This document shows positions 52,920 through 64,000 of a stretch of 64,000 bases of DNA, one piece after another. A model generated the notes under the pieces. It saw nothing but the letters and a program-made list of their open reading frames with translations. It did no database searches and was not told the DNA's origin. The first letter of the stretch is position 1, and the number at the start of each line of letters is the position of its first letter. The stretch comes from Ailurus styani (Eukaryota; Chordata; Mammalia; Carnivora; Ailuridae): assembly GCA_002007465.1 (NCBI GenBank), contig LNAC01000135.1:1736562-1800561 (forward strand). The letters are read 5' to 3'. A program made the translations under genes and the position numbers.

Positions 52920-53111
52920 ATGGAATATTATACAGCAATCAAAAATGAAATCTTCCCATTTGCAATGATGTGGATGGAACTAGATGGTATTATGTTAAGA
53001 GAAATAAGTCAATCAGAGAAAGACAATTATCTTATGATCTCTCTGATATGAGGAATTTGAGAAACAAGACAAAAGATCATAGGTGAAGGGAGGGAAAAAT
53101 GAAACAAGACA

Positions 53112-53302
53112 GGGGCGCCTGGGTGGCTCAGTTGTTTAAACTACTGCCTTCGGCTCAGGTCATGATCCTGGAGTCCCAGGACTGAGTCCCGCGTCGGGCT
53201 CCCAGCTCCATGGGGAGTCCGCTTCTCCCTCTGGCCTTCTCCCCTCTCATGCTCTCTCTCACTCTCTCTCTCTCAAATCAAATAAATAAATCTTAAAAAA
53301 AT
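53112..53302 (+). mobile_element. CanSINE nested in L1
   Basis: Flanked by aatgaaacaagaca at 53098-53111 and 53303-53316, which are L1 sequence. Confidence 0.95.
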
Positions 53303-53621
53303 AATGAAACAAGACAAAACCGGAGAGGGAGACAAACCATAAGAGACTCTTAATCTCAGGAAACAAACTGGGGGTTTCTAGGGAGAGGTTTTAAAAAGCC
53401 AGAATGGTGTCTGCAAAGACACCAGTAGAGAGGTGTGGGCTGTAAATCAGGGGCTTTACTGCTACCTCCTCCAGGAATCTAAGCCAGCTTTTCAACTCTT
53501 TCATCTCAAAGTGACACTGAAAAATGTATGTGTCATCATCACAAAAAAGGAGAAAAACACTTGATCAGCCCAGTCCTTCTGTCAACTGCAGCCCAGGGGG
53601 TCACTCTCTGGGACAATTTCT

Positions 53622-53828
53622 TTCTCTTTTTTTTTTTTCTTAAGACTTTATTTACTTATTTGACAGAGAGAGAGCGAGCAATAAAGGGAACCCAAGCAGG
53701 GGGAGTGGGAGAGGGAGAAGCAGGCTTCCCGCTGAGTAGGGAGCTCAATGTGGGGCTCGATCCCAGGACCCTGGGATCATGACCTGAGCCGAAGGCAGCA
53801 CTTAACCACTGAGCCACCCAGGTGCCCT
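53622..53828 (-). mobile_element. CanSINE
   Basis: Inverted copy flanked by tctgggacaatttct at 53607-53621 and 53829-53843. Confidence 0.95.
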
Positions 53829-55383
53829 TCTGGGACAATTTCTAAGGTGAGAATTTGTGAGGAACAGCAAGAAAGCTCTACAGCATTTTCTCAGCACAAC
53901 TACCACACTTTGGCACAGGGTTTGGAGATTGGCAGGGGTAGGGAGGGGAGGCACAAATAAGTCTGAAATTGCTTTCAGAAAATAAAGAATTGTGTACTTA
54001 GAAAATTAACATATTGGTTGCTACCAGTTCTGACCCTTGAGGACGCTCTAAATGATAGCGAGTCCATTTCTTTAGAAAACTGGAAATCCTCATCTTTCGC
54101 AGAGATGTTCTCATCCTCTGTGCTTTCTGCTTCCTGTTAGGACTTCCTTCTGTGACCGAAGCTTGAGTTGTTCTCTCCCTCTACTGAACTTGGACCAAGT
54201 GTTGAAGTATAATTTCTTTACTTCAGAACAAACTGTTATTCCATGCCAGATTGTATTGACATCTTGCACTATTATTCAATATCTTCATTGGTTATATCTA
54301 TACTGAATAGATTTATGTTTATTTTGCTATATTGCAGGCCACTTGAGGGCAAGGGCTTGGTTTAAGCTGCTTGCTCACACTGCCTGGGAAATAACTGCTT
54401 TGACCAACCCCTCTTTGGAGAGATAGTTTCCAAAATAGCTAATATGTCTGTTCACCACATTTCTGTTCACCACATGGCTTAAGGGAACCCCAAGAATGAA
54501 CAAGACCAAGAAAACTTATATATAAGTATCCACACTCAGAGGTTCTCACAAGTTAAGTATCTCTGTATAAGATGCATAATGGAGAAAAAGACTTCTAATG
54601 TGTAAATGAAGCCATACTCTTAGTTTTCTGAGAGTTTTTTCATTGTGAAATGAAATTTTTGTATCCAAAAACAGAGAACTAGGAGTATTTGTCAAAAAGT
54701 TTTACTTAGATATCGTGTGGTGCATTCCTCCTACACACACTCGAAGCAGAGGCAACAAAATGGCAGCCACAAAAGACACAGCTGCCAGGTATAAACAGAC
54801 CTACTCAGATTGAAAGTACTGAGCACTGACCCAGCTCCAGAATTTACCGGGGCAAACTTCAGGAGAATTATACCGTTGCTGGATGGTATGGATAAGGACA
54901 TGTGTAGTTTATGATTCTCTTCACTCCTGAGGCACCCCAGAGATGAATGGTTAACTTCTTTTTATTTTATTCTTGGAGATAAGAAATTATTAGGGCTTTA
55001 GAAACTACTTGAGAATATTTCTGGAACAACAGGACAAACCGATCAGAAAAACTGATAGGAAGGAAAAGAGCAGGCTGGCTTGGCTCCTTTGACTGCACAT
55101 CAAATTTTTTATCATCGGATGGAAAGTTTTCTTGCATTTATAAAATCCTGGAAAGGATTTTTTAAAGTGTGCAGGCAATTTGGCTCACCAAACGGGTGCC
55201 ATTCTTTTTAACAGCAAAATTGACATACATCTACTTGACTACATTAAGATTCCCCTGGCTCATTTGTTGAAGAGAGTAAAGGGCAGAAAGATGACAATTA
55301 GTGGGGAAAGGTAAGATAAATTTTACAAATTATTAAGATGTGTGGATTCTTACCTTGCTTTTCATGAAACATAAATGTGCCAT

Positions 55384-55435
55384 AAAATCAAAGTACTCAA
55401 TTTATACCTGAAAATCAAAGTACTCAATTTATACC
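55384..55435. repeat. 27-bp tandem duplication
   Basis: Two copies of a unit starting aaaatcaaagtactcaattt (55384 and 55411), identical over at least 25 nt. Confidence 0.95.
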
Positions 55436-56167
55436 AGATTTACTAAAGCCATAGGACTTTCATTTTAATACCTAGGAGGTCTTTATGACAAGGTGCATTG
55501 CTTAACATGGAGTTTTCCTTTCAATGGTTTTCATGCACTGTAGACCCGGTAGCATTAACACTTTAGGGTGAAATCAGTGTCAACTTCAAAATGGGCATCA
55601 CAGATTGGCAGAAACTTGCCCATGTCCTACTCTCAGAATCTTGGGAGATTCTGTATTCTTAATGCACAGGACATCAACCTGTAGACAAATGGTAGATCAC
55701 TGGGTAAAGCTGCTTTGCAGAACATCCATACGCTATGGTAGCTTACTGCCAGAATGGCCAGAATTTCCTTTCAGAGAATCCGTGACAATTTTTTTCACCC
55801 AGGAAGCTTTTTTTTTGTTGGTTTGTTTTTCATGCAACTTTTTATTTTGAGGTAAGTGTGCATTCTCATGCAATTGTGAGAAATAATACAGAAACATATA
55901 CACCCTTTGATAATACCTTGCAAAATGACAGGACGCTATCCCAACCAGGATGTTGACATTGATATAATCAAGGTCAGAATGTTCTCATCATCCCAACGGT
56001 TCTTCATGTCACCCTTTTACGTCTACACATGCTTCCATCCAGCCTCCACTCCTCCCTTAATCCCTGGCTACCTCTTGTCTGTTCTCTATTGCTACAGTTC
56101 TGTCATTTGAAGAATATTTTATAAATGGAATCACATAGTATGTAACTTCTTGGTGTTGGTTGGCTTT

Positions 56168-56361
56168 TTTTTTTTAAGATTTTATTTATTCATTTGACAG
56201 AGAGATAGAGAACACAAGTAGGCAGAGTGACAGCAGAGGGAGAGGGAGAAGCAGACTCTCCACCGAGCAGGGAGCCCGATGTGGGACTCGATCCCAGGAC
56301 CCTGAGGTCATGACCTGAGCCGAAGGCAGCGGCTTAACTGACTGAGCCACCCAGGCGTCCG
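56168..56361 (-). mobile_element. CanSINE nested in L1
   Basis: Inverted copy between two ggctttttt sites (56160 and 56361). Confidence 0.94.
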
Positions 56362-57540
56362 GCTTTTTTTTTTTTTCCACTCAGCATAATTCTTTAAAGT
56401 TTCATAAGTTATTTGTTCCTCTTTATTGTTAAGTCTTATTCCATGGTATAGATGTCTCACAGTTTGTTTAACGACTCACCCATTGAAGGATATCTGGGCT
56501 GTTTCCAGTTTTTGTCTGTTACAAATAGAGCATCTAAACCTTTATGTATAGGTTTTTATGTAAACATAAGTTTTCATTTCTCTGGGATAAATCCCCAACA
56601 GTAGAATTTCTGGGTTGTATAACAATTACATGTTTAATTTCTTTTTTTAATTGCCAAACTATTTTCCAGAGTGACTCTGCCACTTTACATTCCCACCAGC
56701 AAGGTGTAAATGATCCAGTTTCTCCACATCCCCGCCAGCTCTGGTGTTATTATATTTTTTTTTATTTTACCCATTCTGATAGATTTGTGCTGATATCTCA
56801 TTTTGATTTTAATTTGCATTCCTTAACCACTAATGTTGCTAAATATCTTTTCATGGGCTCATCTGCCGTCTTTATATCCTTAGTGAAATGCATGTTCATG
56901 TGTTTTTCCCATATTCTAACTGGAGTTTTTCTAACCATTGAATTTGGAGAGTTCTTTATATTTTCTAGATCCTAGTCCTTTGTTAGATAAATAATTCACA
57001 AATATGCTTTCCCAGTCTATAGCTTTTCTTTTCATTCTCTTCTCAGGGTCTTTTGCGGGATGCCAAGTTTTTCATTTTGATGAAATCCAATTCACCAATT
57101 TTTCTTTTTATGGATTGTACTTTTAGTGTCAAGTCTAAAAGCTCTTTGTCTGGCCTTAGACATGAAAATGGTCACCTACATATTTTTCTAAAAGTTTACA
57201 GTTTATTTTTTACATTTAAGTCCAAAATCCATTTTGAGGTATTTTTTGTAGGGGTTCATTTTTTGCCTATGGATGTCCAACTAGTCATGCACCATTCGAC
57301 AAAAAGTTTATATTTTCTCCATTGAATTTCTTTTCCACCTTTGCCAACAATCAATTGGACATGTTTGTATGGGTCTATGTTTGAGTTCTCTGTTCTGTTC
57401 GTCTGTCAATACCACACAATCTTGATTGCTATAGCTGTATAATATGCCTAGAAATCAGACCGATTGTTTCCTCACATTTTATTCTTCTTTTTCAAAGTTG
57501 TTTTAGATATTCTAGTTCTTTTGCCTTTTGATATAAATTT

Positions 57541-57633
57541 TAGCTTGTTTAAAATGTTATCTTGTCTATGTCTAGCTTGTTATCTTGTCTATATTTAGCT
57601 TGTTTAAATTGTTATCTTGTCTATATCTATAAA
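57541..57633. repeat. local tandem repeat inside L1
   Basis: Three imperfect copies of a tagcttgtt...ttatcttgtctat unit of about 25-35 nt; the middle copy lacks the ttaaa segment. Confidence 0.85.
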
Positions 57634-59460
57634 AACACCTTGCTGAGATTTTGATCGGAATTTTATTAAAGTGATATATCAGTTTGGGGGAATTAACGTT
57701 TTTACTCAATTGAATTTTCCAATTCATTAGCTAGGTATGTCTCTCCATCTATTTAGGTCTTTGATTTCTTTCATCAGCATTTTGCATTTTTCAGTATATA
57801 AGTTCTGTACATTTTGTTAGATTTGACCTAAATAAATTTTTAAGCAGTTGTAGATGGCGTTGTGTTTATTTTATTTTATTTATTTTTTTGGCATTATATT
57901 TTGAATTTTAGTGCCCACATGTCCATTACTAGTATGTAGAAATACCACAACATTTTGTATATTTATCTGGTATTTTATGACTTTGCCAAACTCATTTATT
58001 GGTTCTAGGATATTTTTGTAGATCCTTTGGGATTTTCTATGTTGCAATAATACCATCTCCAAAATAAATGGGTGTATTTCTTCCTTTTAGATCTGTATTT
58101 TTTCATTAAAAATTTTTTATTGTAATAAAGAACACATAACATAAAATTTACCAACTTAACCATTTTTAAGTGTACAGTTCAGTAGTGTTATGTATTAAAT
58201 CAGTATTCCTTTCCTTTCTTATTGTATAGAACTTTGAGTTCTATTGGTTAGAACTTTGAGTACTGTGTTGAATAATAGCAGTGAAAGCATCTATCTTCGC
58301 CTTGTTTCCAGTCTTAGGGAGAAAATATTCAATCTTCCACTTGTAAGTATAATGTTAGCCATAGGACTTTTTTTTAGATGTCCTTTTTTAAGTTGAAAAA
58401 GTTCTTTTCTGTTCCTAGTTTTCTGAGAGTTTTTATTATGGATGGATATTGAAATTTTAAATGCTTTTTCTACATCGATGGAGATCAACTGTGGTTTCCT
58501 ATATTAGCCTGTTAACATGGTGGATTACATTGACTGTTTTTCTAATACTCAACCACTTATGCTTCTCTAGAATACACTCTACTTGGTCATGGTGTATTTC
58601 ACTGATTTCCTGTATTTGTTTGTTTTATCTTTATTATTTCCTCTCACATGTTTTCTGTGGACTTATTTTGCTCTTTTTCTATGTTCTTGAGTTGGAAGCT
58701 CAGATGTTTAATTTGAGATGTTTCCTCTTTTGTAATGTATGCATTTAGTGCTATAAATTTTCCTCTCAGCCCTGTAGGAGCTGTGTCTACAGATTTTTAC
58801 ATTTTCTATTTTCCTTTTCATTCAGTTCAATTTTTAAAATTTTTCTCTCGAAACTTCATCTTTGACCTATGGATTATTTAGAAGTCTATTATCTGATTCA
58901 CAAGAATCTGGGGGGTTTTCCATTATCTCTCATTTTGAGTTTTACTTTGATTCCCTTGCGGTCAGAGAATGGACTCTATTATTTCAAGTATTTTACACTT
59001 GTTGAGGTTGTTTCATGGCTCAGGGTATGGTCTGTCTTGGCATATGCCCTGTAGGCACTTGAAAAGAATGTGTATTATGTGGTTGTTGAATGGAATGTCC
59101 TATAGATATCAGGTAGATGCTGTTGGTTGCTGATGTTGAATTCTTCTATGTCCTTGATAATTTTATGTCTACCTATTCTATAAATTGGTAAGAGATGGAT
59201 ATTTAAGGGATCTACTATAATTTTGATTTGTCTCTTTTTCCTTTCCATTCTGTCAGTTGTTGCTTCATATGTTTTACAGTTCTGTTGTTTGGTGAGTACA
59301 CATTTAAGATTGCTGTGTCTTCCTGGCAGATCGACCCTTTTATCACCGTATGATGTCCCTGTTCATTTTCTTTGTTCCAAAGTCTATTTTACCTCATATC
59401 AGTATAGCCATTTCTGCTTTCTTTTGATTAAAGTTTGTATCATAAATCTTTTTCCATTCT

Positions 59461-59637
59461 TTAGAGAGAGTGTGAGCAGGAGGAAGGGCAGAGGGAGAGA
59501 GAGAAGAGAGAATCTCAAGCAGACGCTTAGCTGAACACAGAGCCCAATGTGGGGCTCCATCTCATAACCCTGGGATCATGACCTGAGCCAAAACCAAGAG
59601 TCAGACGCTTAACCAACGGAGCCACCCAACCACCCCT
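59461..59637 (-). mobile_element. CanSINE, older subtype, nested in L1
   Basis: Inverted copy with gagagagagaagagagaatc and ending gagccacccaaccacccc; diverged. Confidence 0.9.
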
Positions 59638-59879
59638 CAACTTGTCTGTATTTTTTAGTTAAAGTGATTTCCTCATAAATAGCATGTAATTGGATTATTT
59701 TAAAATCCATTCTGCCAATTTCTGTCTTATTTAGTATATTTAAATCACTTAAATTTAATATAATTATTGATATGTTAGGTCTAAAATGTAACATTTTATT
59801 TTTTGTTTTCTGTTCTCTCTGTTTTTAATTTTTCTGTTTTCTTTCCCCTGTTTTCTTATGGGCTATTCAAACTTTTTTT

Positions 59880-60032
59880 TATATTTTAATTTAATTTTAT
59901 TGTTTTATTTTAAGTAAGCTCCATGCCTAGCATGGAGCCTAATGTTGGGCTTGAACTCACAATTCTGAGATCAAGACCTGAGCTGAGATCAAGAGTCAGA
60001 TGCTTAACTGACTGATCCATCCAGGTGCCCCT
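59880..60032 (-). mobile_element. CanSINE, short diverged subtype
   Basis: Inverted copy: ttttaagtaagctccatgcc, gggcttgaactcacaattct, ending tccatccaggtgcccc. Confidence 0.88.
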
Positions 60033-61034
60033 CAAACATTTTTTAGAATTCAATTTTAATTTATCTGCAGTGTTTTTTATGTATCTCTTTGTATAGCTTT
60101 TTTAGTGGTTGCTCTAGGAATTCCATTATAGGTATATCACTTATTATAGTCAGCTAGTGTTGTCATTTTACCAGTTTACACAGGGTATAAAAACACTTCC
60201 TCCCTTTATATACTTTTACTCTCCTCTGTTAATGATTTAATTTTCTTTGGTACTTCCAAATCACACTCACCTCAGACAGTGTTACAATAGGACCATATCA
60301 GACAGTGTTAATATTTTTGCTTCCACCATCAAACATAATTTAGAAAACTCAGGAGGAAGAGGAAAGTTTTGCTTACCATGTTCTTCCTACTTAATATCCA
60401 AGGTTTCTTTTATTGTTTCCTTTCTGTCCAAAGAACTTCCTTTAGCCATTCTTTCAGGTAAGTCAGATGGCAATAAATTCTCCTTATTTCCCTCATCTGA
60501 AAATGTCTTGATTTTCTCCTCCATAGGGGTGGTGATGAATGTCCTGACTCTCTGATCCTACCCAAGCAGGTAGGGAGAGAGGTTTCTCATTACAGTGGGG
60601 ATGGTTCACGCCTCTACATATTCTTCACTGACACCACAGGTAGGGGAGAGACACAGCAGGGGCTCACTGATACCTGGCAAAGATGGAAGTCTAGACCCCA
60701 AACTCAACATTTGCTGGCATGGGTAAGAGTGAGGTTGTGTGTTTTGTTTTGTGCTGTGGTGTTGGGTTGAGTAGAATAGTTACTGCCTGAAATTCTTCTA
60801 TCAGGCTGCCTCTTTGTGGTCTACTGTCCAAAGAGAGCAGAATTTTATTGAGTCCTTTGTGGTCTGGTATTTCTAGGTTACAACTTCCCAACACCCAATC
60901 TAGTACAAATGAGGACTAAAGAAAATCCAAGGAACACACAACCATGTCATTATTTGGGTCCTGAGATCTCTGTCCTTCTCTTATCCACTTTTTTAGACTC
61001 TTAGGTAGGTTGGTTTTATATGTAATGTATTTAA

Positions 61035-61610
61035 TAATCCAATCAGAGGCAGAGATTGTGAGACAGGATACATTATAAAAAAACAAATACAAGCTCCAAC
61101 TGTAGGCTATCTACAGGAGACATATTTAAATTCAAAGATATAGAACAAGTTGAAAGTAGTATGAAAAAAGATGTGTCATGGTTAAAAGCAACCGTAACAA
61201 ACCAAGAATGGCTATACTAATATAAGACAAAATAAACTTTAAGAAATTATTACTAGAAATAAAAACCATTTTGTAATTATAAAGGGTCAATCTATTGAAA
61301 TATTATGGCAATTTTAAATATGTATGCATCTAAAAACAGAGACCCCAAACATATGAAACCAAGGGTGACAGATTCAAGGGTAGAAATAGATAGTTCAATG
61401 ACAATAGTAAGAGATTACAACTCCATAATTTCAGTATTGGATAGAAAAACTAGGAATAGAAGACTCAAATAACCTAGAAACCAATTACACCTGACAGACA
61501 TCTTTCAAACATTCCATTCAATAATAGCAAAACACATATTCCCCACAAATGCACATGGAGCACTCTCCAGGATAGGCACATGCTAGGCTATGCTAATTCA
61601 TACTATGATA
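61035..61610 (+). mobile_element. old L1 ORF2 internal fragment, sense
   Basis: Order gagacatatttaaattcaaa, ggctatactaatataagaca, acctgacagacatctttcaa, cacatggagcactctccagg. Frames are broken. Confidence 0.8.
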
Positions 61611-61945
61611 TGGTGAACCTTGAAAATATTATGTTAAGTTAAAGAAGCCAATCACAGAGGGCCACATATTGTGGGATTCCATTTGTATGAAATGTCCAGA
61701 ATAGGCAAATCTACAGAGTCAGAAGGCATATTAGTGGTTGTCTAGGGCTGAGGGGGAAATGGGGGAATTGCAGAGATAGCTAAGGGGTATGAGGTTTCTT
61801 TTGGTAGTAATAAAAATATTCTAAAATTGATTACAGTGGTGGATGCACAACTGTGAAAGAGTAAAAATCATTGAATTGTACACTTTAAGTTGGTAAAGTT
61901 CATGGTATGTGAGTTGTGTCTCAATAAAACTGTCTTTAAAAGTGT
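61611..61945 (+). mobile_element. L1M 3' end, sense
   Basis: Contains atattgtgggattccatttg, gaattgtacactttaagttg and tgagttgtgtctcaataaaa at the terminus. It may be the other end of the preceding fragment after an internal deletion. Confidence 0.8.
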
Positions 61946-62104
61946 ATGGCTTTACAGTGTCTAACTTCAACATAGTGCTTGAATGTATACACTAACTGTA
62001 CGTTGCTAAGAAAACAGACTGAAATCCAAATGGAAATATAGGCTGATTTCTCCTTTGATGCATTCACATGTGGGGGAAATGAGGAATCAGACTTCTCAAT
62101 GGCT

Positions 62105-62340
62105 GCAGTAGTCAGCCTCTAATGAGCCCCTAATCGTTCTTGTCTCCTGGTATTCACACTGTTGTATAATCCCTTCCCAGATTGTACCAGGGTTGTTTGT
62201 GTGACCAATAGAAAATGGCAGAAATTATGGTATGTCACTTCCACAATTAAGTCACAAAGCTTTGTGGCTTCCATTTGAATTTTTACACTTCAATTGGACA
62301 AAAGAAAATAAAAAGAAGCTGCACTGTGGTATTTGGACTC
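62105..62340 (+). mobile_element. MLT1-type LTR fragment (ERVL-MaLR)
   Basis: Contains gattgtaccagggttgtttg, tgtgaccaatagaaaatggc and tggtatgtcacttccacaat, the 5' half of MaLR LTRs. Non-coding relic. Confidence 0.65.
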
Positions 62341-62450
62341 TTTGGACTTCACCTTCAGTCATTTTTCATTCTTTTGTCTTCTTATTTGACTATTCTGAGC
62401 AAATAAATTCTGATAAACTAATCAGGAGGCCTGATGTTCTATAATTCTTT

Positions 62451-62661
62451 TTTTTAATATTTTTTAAAAGATTATTTATTTATTTATTTGACAGAGAGAG
62501 AGAGAGATCACAAGCAGACAGAGAGGCAGGCGGAGGGAGAGGGGGAAGCAGGCTCCCTGCTGAGCAGAGAACCCGATGCGGGGCTCGGCTCCAACCCAGG
62601 ACCCTGAGATCATGACCTGAGCCTAAGGCAAAGGCTTAACCCACCGAGCCACCCAGGCATC
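62451..62661 (-). mobile_element. CanSINE
   Basis: Inverted copy flanked by ctgatgttctataattcttt at 62431-62450 and 62662-62681, a 20-bp target site duplication. Confidence 0.96.
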
Positions 62662-64000
62662 CTGATGTTCTATAATTCTTTTCAGCATTATTCACTGAGA
62701 GCCATTTGGAAGGCTTTGCCTAAAAATTCCATCCAATGGATTACAATTGATATGTAGAAACCAACCAGTGAAACGAAAGAGAAAAACCAGCTCCTACCAT
62801 TACACATGCATGCTTATGTTGATAAAATCGTGCAGTAGCCTTGTCCAAGACTAATATACTTACTATAATAGGTGGAGAAATTATACTTTTAATGATAGAC
62901 TTTTTCCAAGGAAAAGGGTGCAAAAGAGTTGAGTAATTCTAGAGGCATGTTAACTACTTAGAGGTAGGAAAATGTCCACTCCCTTTTCTTCTGTTCCACC
63001 CAAGTCCATTTTCACAGTGATCTTAACTACATAAAAGCTAAACAAATATTTACCCAGAAGTAAAGCAATAGTCATTTCAGGGGCCATAATAATTCACAAT
63101 TAAAGTATTTAACTCATCAAAGGAGATCCTGGTAAAGAAAAGGCCTGAGAAAGATGCGGTCTACACAATTCCAGAAACTTATATGAAATTTTTTAAAAAG
63201 GACAAATATCCATTTACATGTTCTCTGTCATATGAATTCGGCAAAAGCCAATGAGCTTCTGAAAGCCCCAATTTGCTTTGAGCTATTTGCTCACCTTCAA
63301 GTATATGACTTGGTATGAATAATTAAAGTGTGAGTGATGGGTAGCCACAGTAAGTTCTTTTCTGCTAGATGTTAGTGATATGGATGTTAATAGTAGAGTC
63401 ATTCTTTAAACCATCTAATAAATATTTATGAGCACTTGTTATCATGGACATGTCTCAAATTTTGGCCTAACATTTATTACCAAATTTTAAGGCATAACAG
63501 GCTATACTTTCAGGAATTTTCCCTAGAAAATTTTACCTTCATAAATCTTATTAGTGATTTGGGTCAATTTACATCATATATAAGTCTGAATGCATTTTTT
63601 TTCAAAGGGAGAAGTAATTAACCTTACATTTTGTAGTCAAACTACTCTCTAAAAAACAATTCACTTTTGTCTTCCAACATAAAAGACTTAAAAGACTGTT
63701 ATCGACAACAATAACTCTTTTATACAAACTGTTCTGAATCTTACTTCCAAGTTTAGAAAAGAAATATATATTTAGACATTAGGAAATTTATTTCTAATGA
63801 GTAAGCTTATTATTTTTCAAACGGTAATTCTGCACATTGTATATTGTCTTGTATTTTTGTGTCAAGCACTAACCAGCTGTAACTACATATTTATTTGAAT
63901 GGTTTTTGATTTAATGATGATTTTACCGACCAGACCTAAATGCCGTAAAGATAAGGACCATGACTCAAGATAACCACTGTATCCTTGAGACTTACACAAG

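Larger units (their letters stand above)
55815..60900 (-). mobile_element. old L1 (L1M group), antisense, long but interrupted
   Basis: Starts with an antisense 3' UTR (gcaattgtgagaaataatac, accaggatgttgacattgat). It passes through ORF2 in antisense (ccagtttctccacatccccg; gggatgccaagtttttcatt; catatcagtatagccatttc) and ends near 60900. Three CanSINEs and a nested L1 scrap at about 58105-58200 interrupt it. All frames are broken. Confidence 0.75.

Noticed and set aside
55340..55400. Possible upstream ABCB11 exon, because of a strong minus-strand donor (agcaag|gtaaga at about 55354)
   Set aside because: The upstream sequence does not encode any BSEP N-terminal peptide and has no fitting acceptor at the right phase.
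56544..57325. Plus-strand open frames of 90-143 codons
   Set aside because: They are the wrong strand of a decayed L1 ORF2 that lies antisense here.

Overview
This is a vertebrate genomic window, not a microbial one. It comes from a caniform carnivore. The evidence is about 26 copies of the tRNA-Lys-derived carnivore SINE (CanSINE), whose head reads roughly GGGCGCCTGGGTGGCTCAGT and whose tail has CT-rich and AAATAAATAAA segments, together with carnivore-type L1 3' ends. The CanSINE flavour, with a 'CTGCCTACTTGTGATCTCT' body, fits a mustelid or a close relative; that last step is inference.

The only gene I can support is ABCB11, the bile salt export pump (BSEP, an ABC transporter of the hepatocyte canalicular membrane). 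It lies on the minus strand and is incomplete at both ends. Eighteen coding exons are present between 51719 (5' side) and 1623 (3' side). By alignment to the remembered human protein they correspond to human exons 6 to 23, about residues 131-1018 of 1321. Every exon is open, every intron phase joins correctly, and the pieces add up to 2679 nt (893 codons). They cover most of the first transmembrane domain, the whole of the first nucleotide-binding domain (NBD1), the linker, and TM7 to the start of TM11. The start codon, TM1, TM12 and NBD2 lie outside the window: the 5' exons above 64000 and the 3' exons below 1.

Layout from low to high coordinates: intron 23 with an MLT1-type LTR (1-1622); exons 23-22 and a long intron 21 full of old L1 (1623-9916); exons 21 and 20, separated by only 86 nt (9917-10269); exons 19-17 in long introns (14982-26779); a compact block with exons 16-11 that encodes NBD1 and TM6 (27857-38025); exons 10-6 encoding TM2 to TM5 (43587-51719); then about 12 kb of intron 5 made almost entirely of L1 fragments and CanSINEs, with no further exon that I can see.

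Points worth a second look are: a GC-AG intron (intron 16) joined to an exon with a 6-nt tandem acceptor; a perfect 40-bp dispersed duplication next to a degenerate heptamer array in intron 10; two CanSINEs bracketed by three copies of one target site; a (CTG)6 run in the likely branch-point zone of exon 10; and antisense CanSINEs close upstream of exons 13 and 15 that carry acceptor-like sequences. I found no bacterial-style system, CRISPR array, functional tRNA gene or second protein-coding gene.
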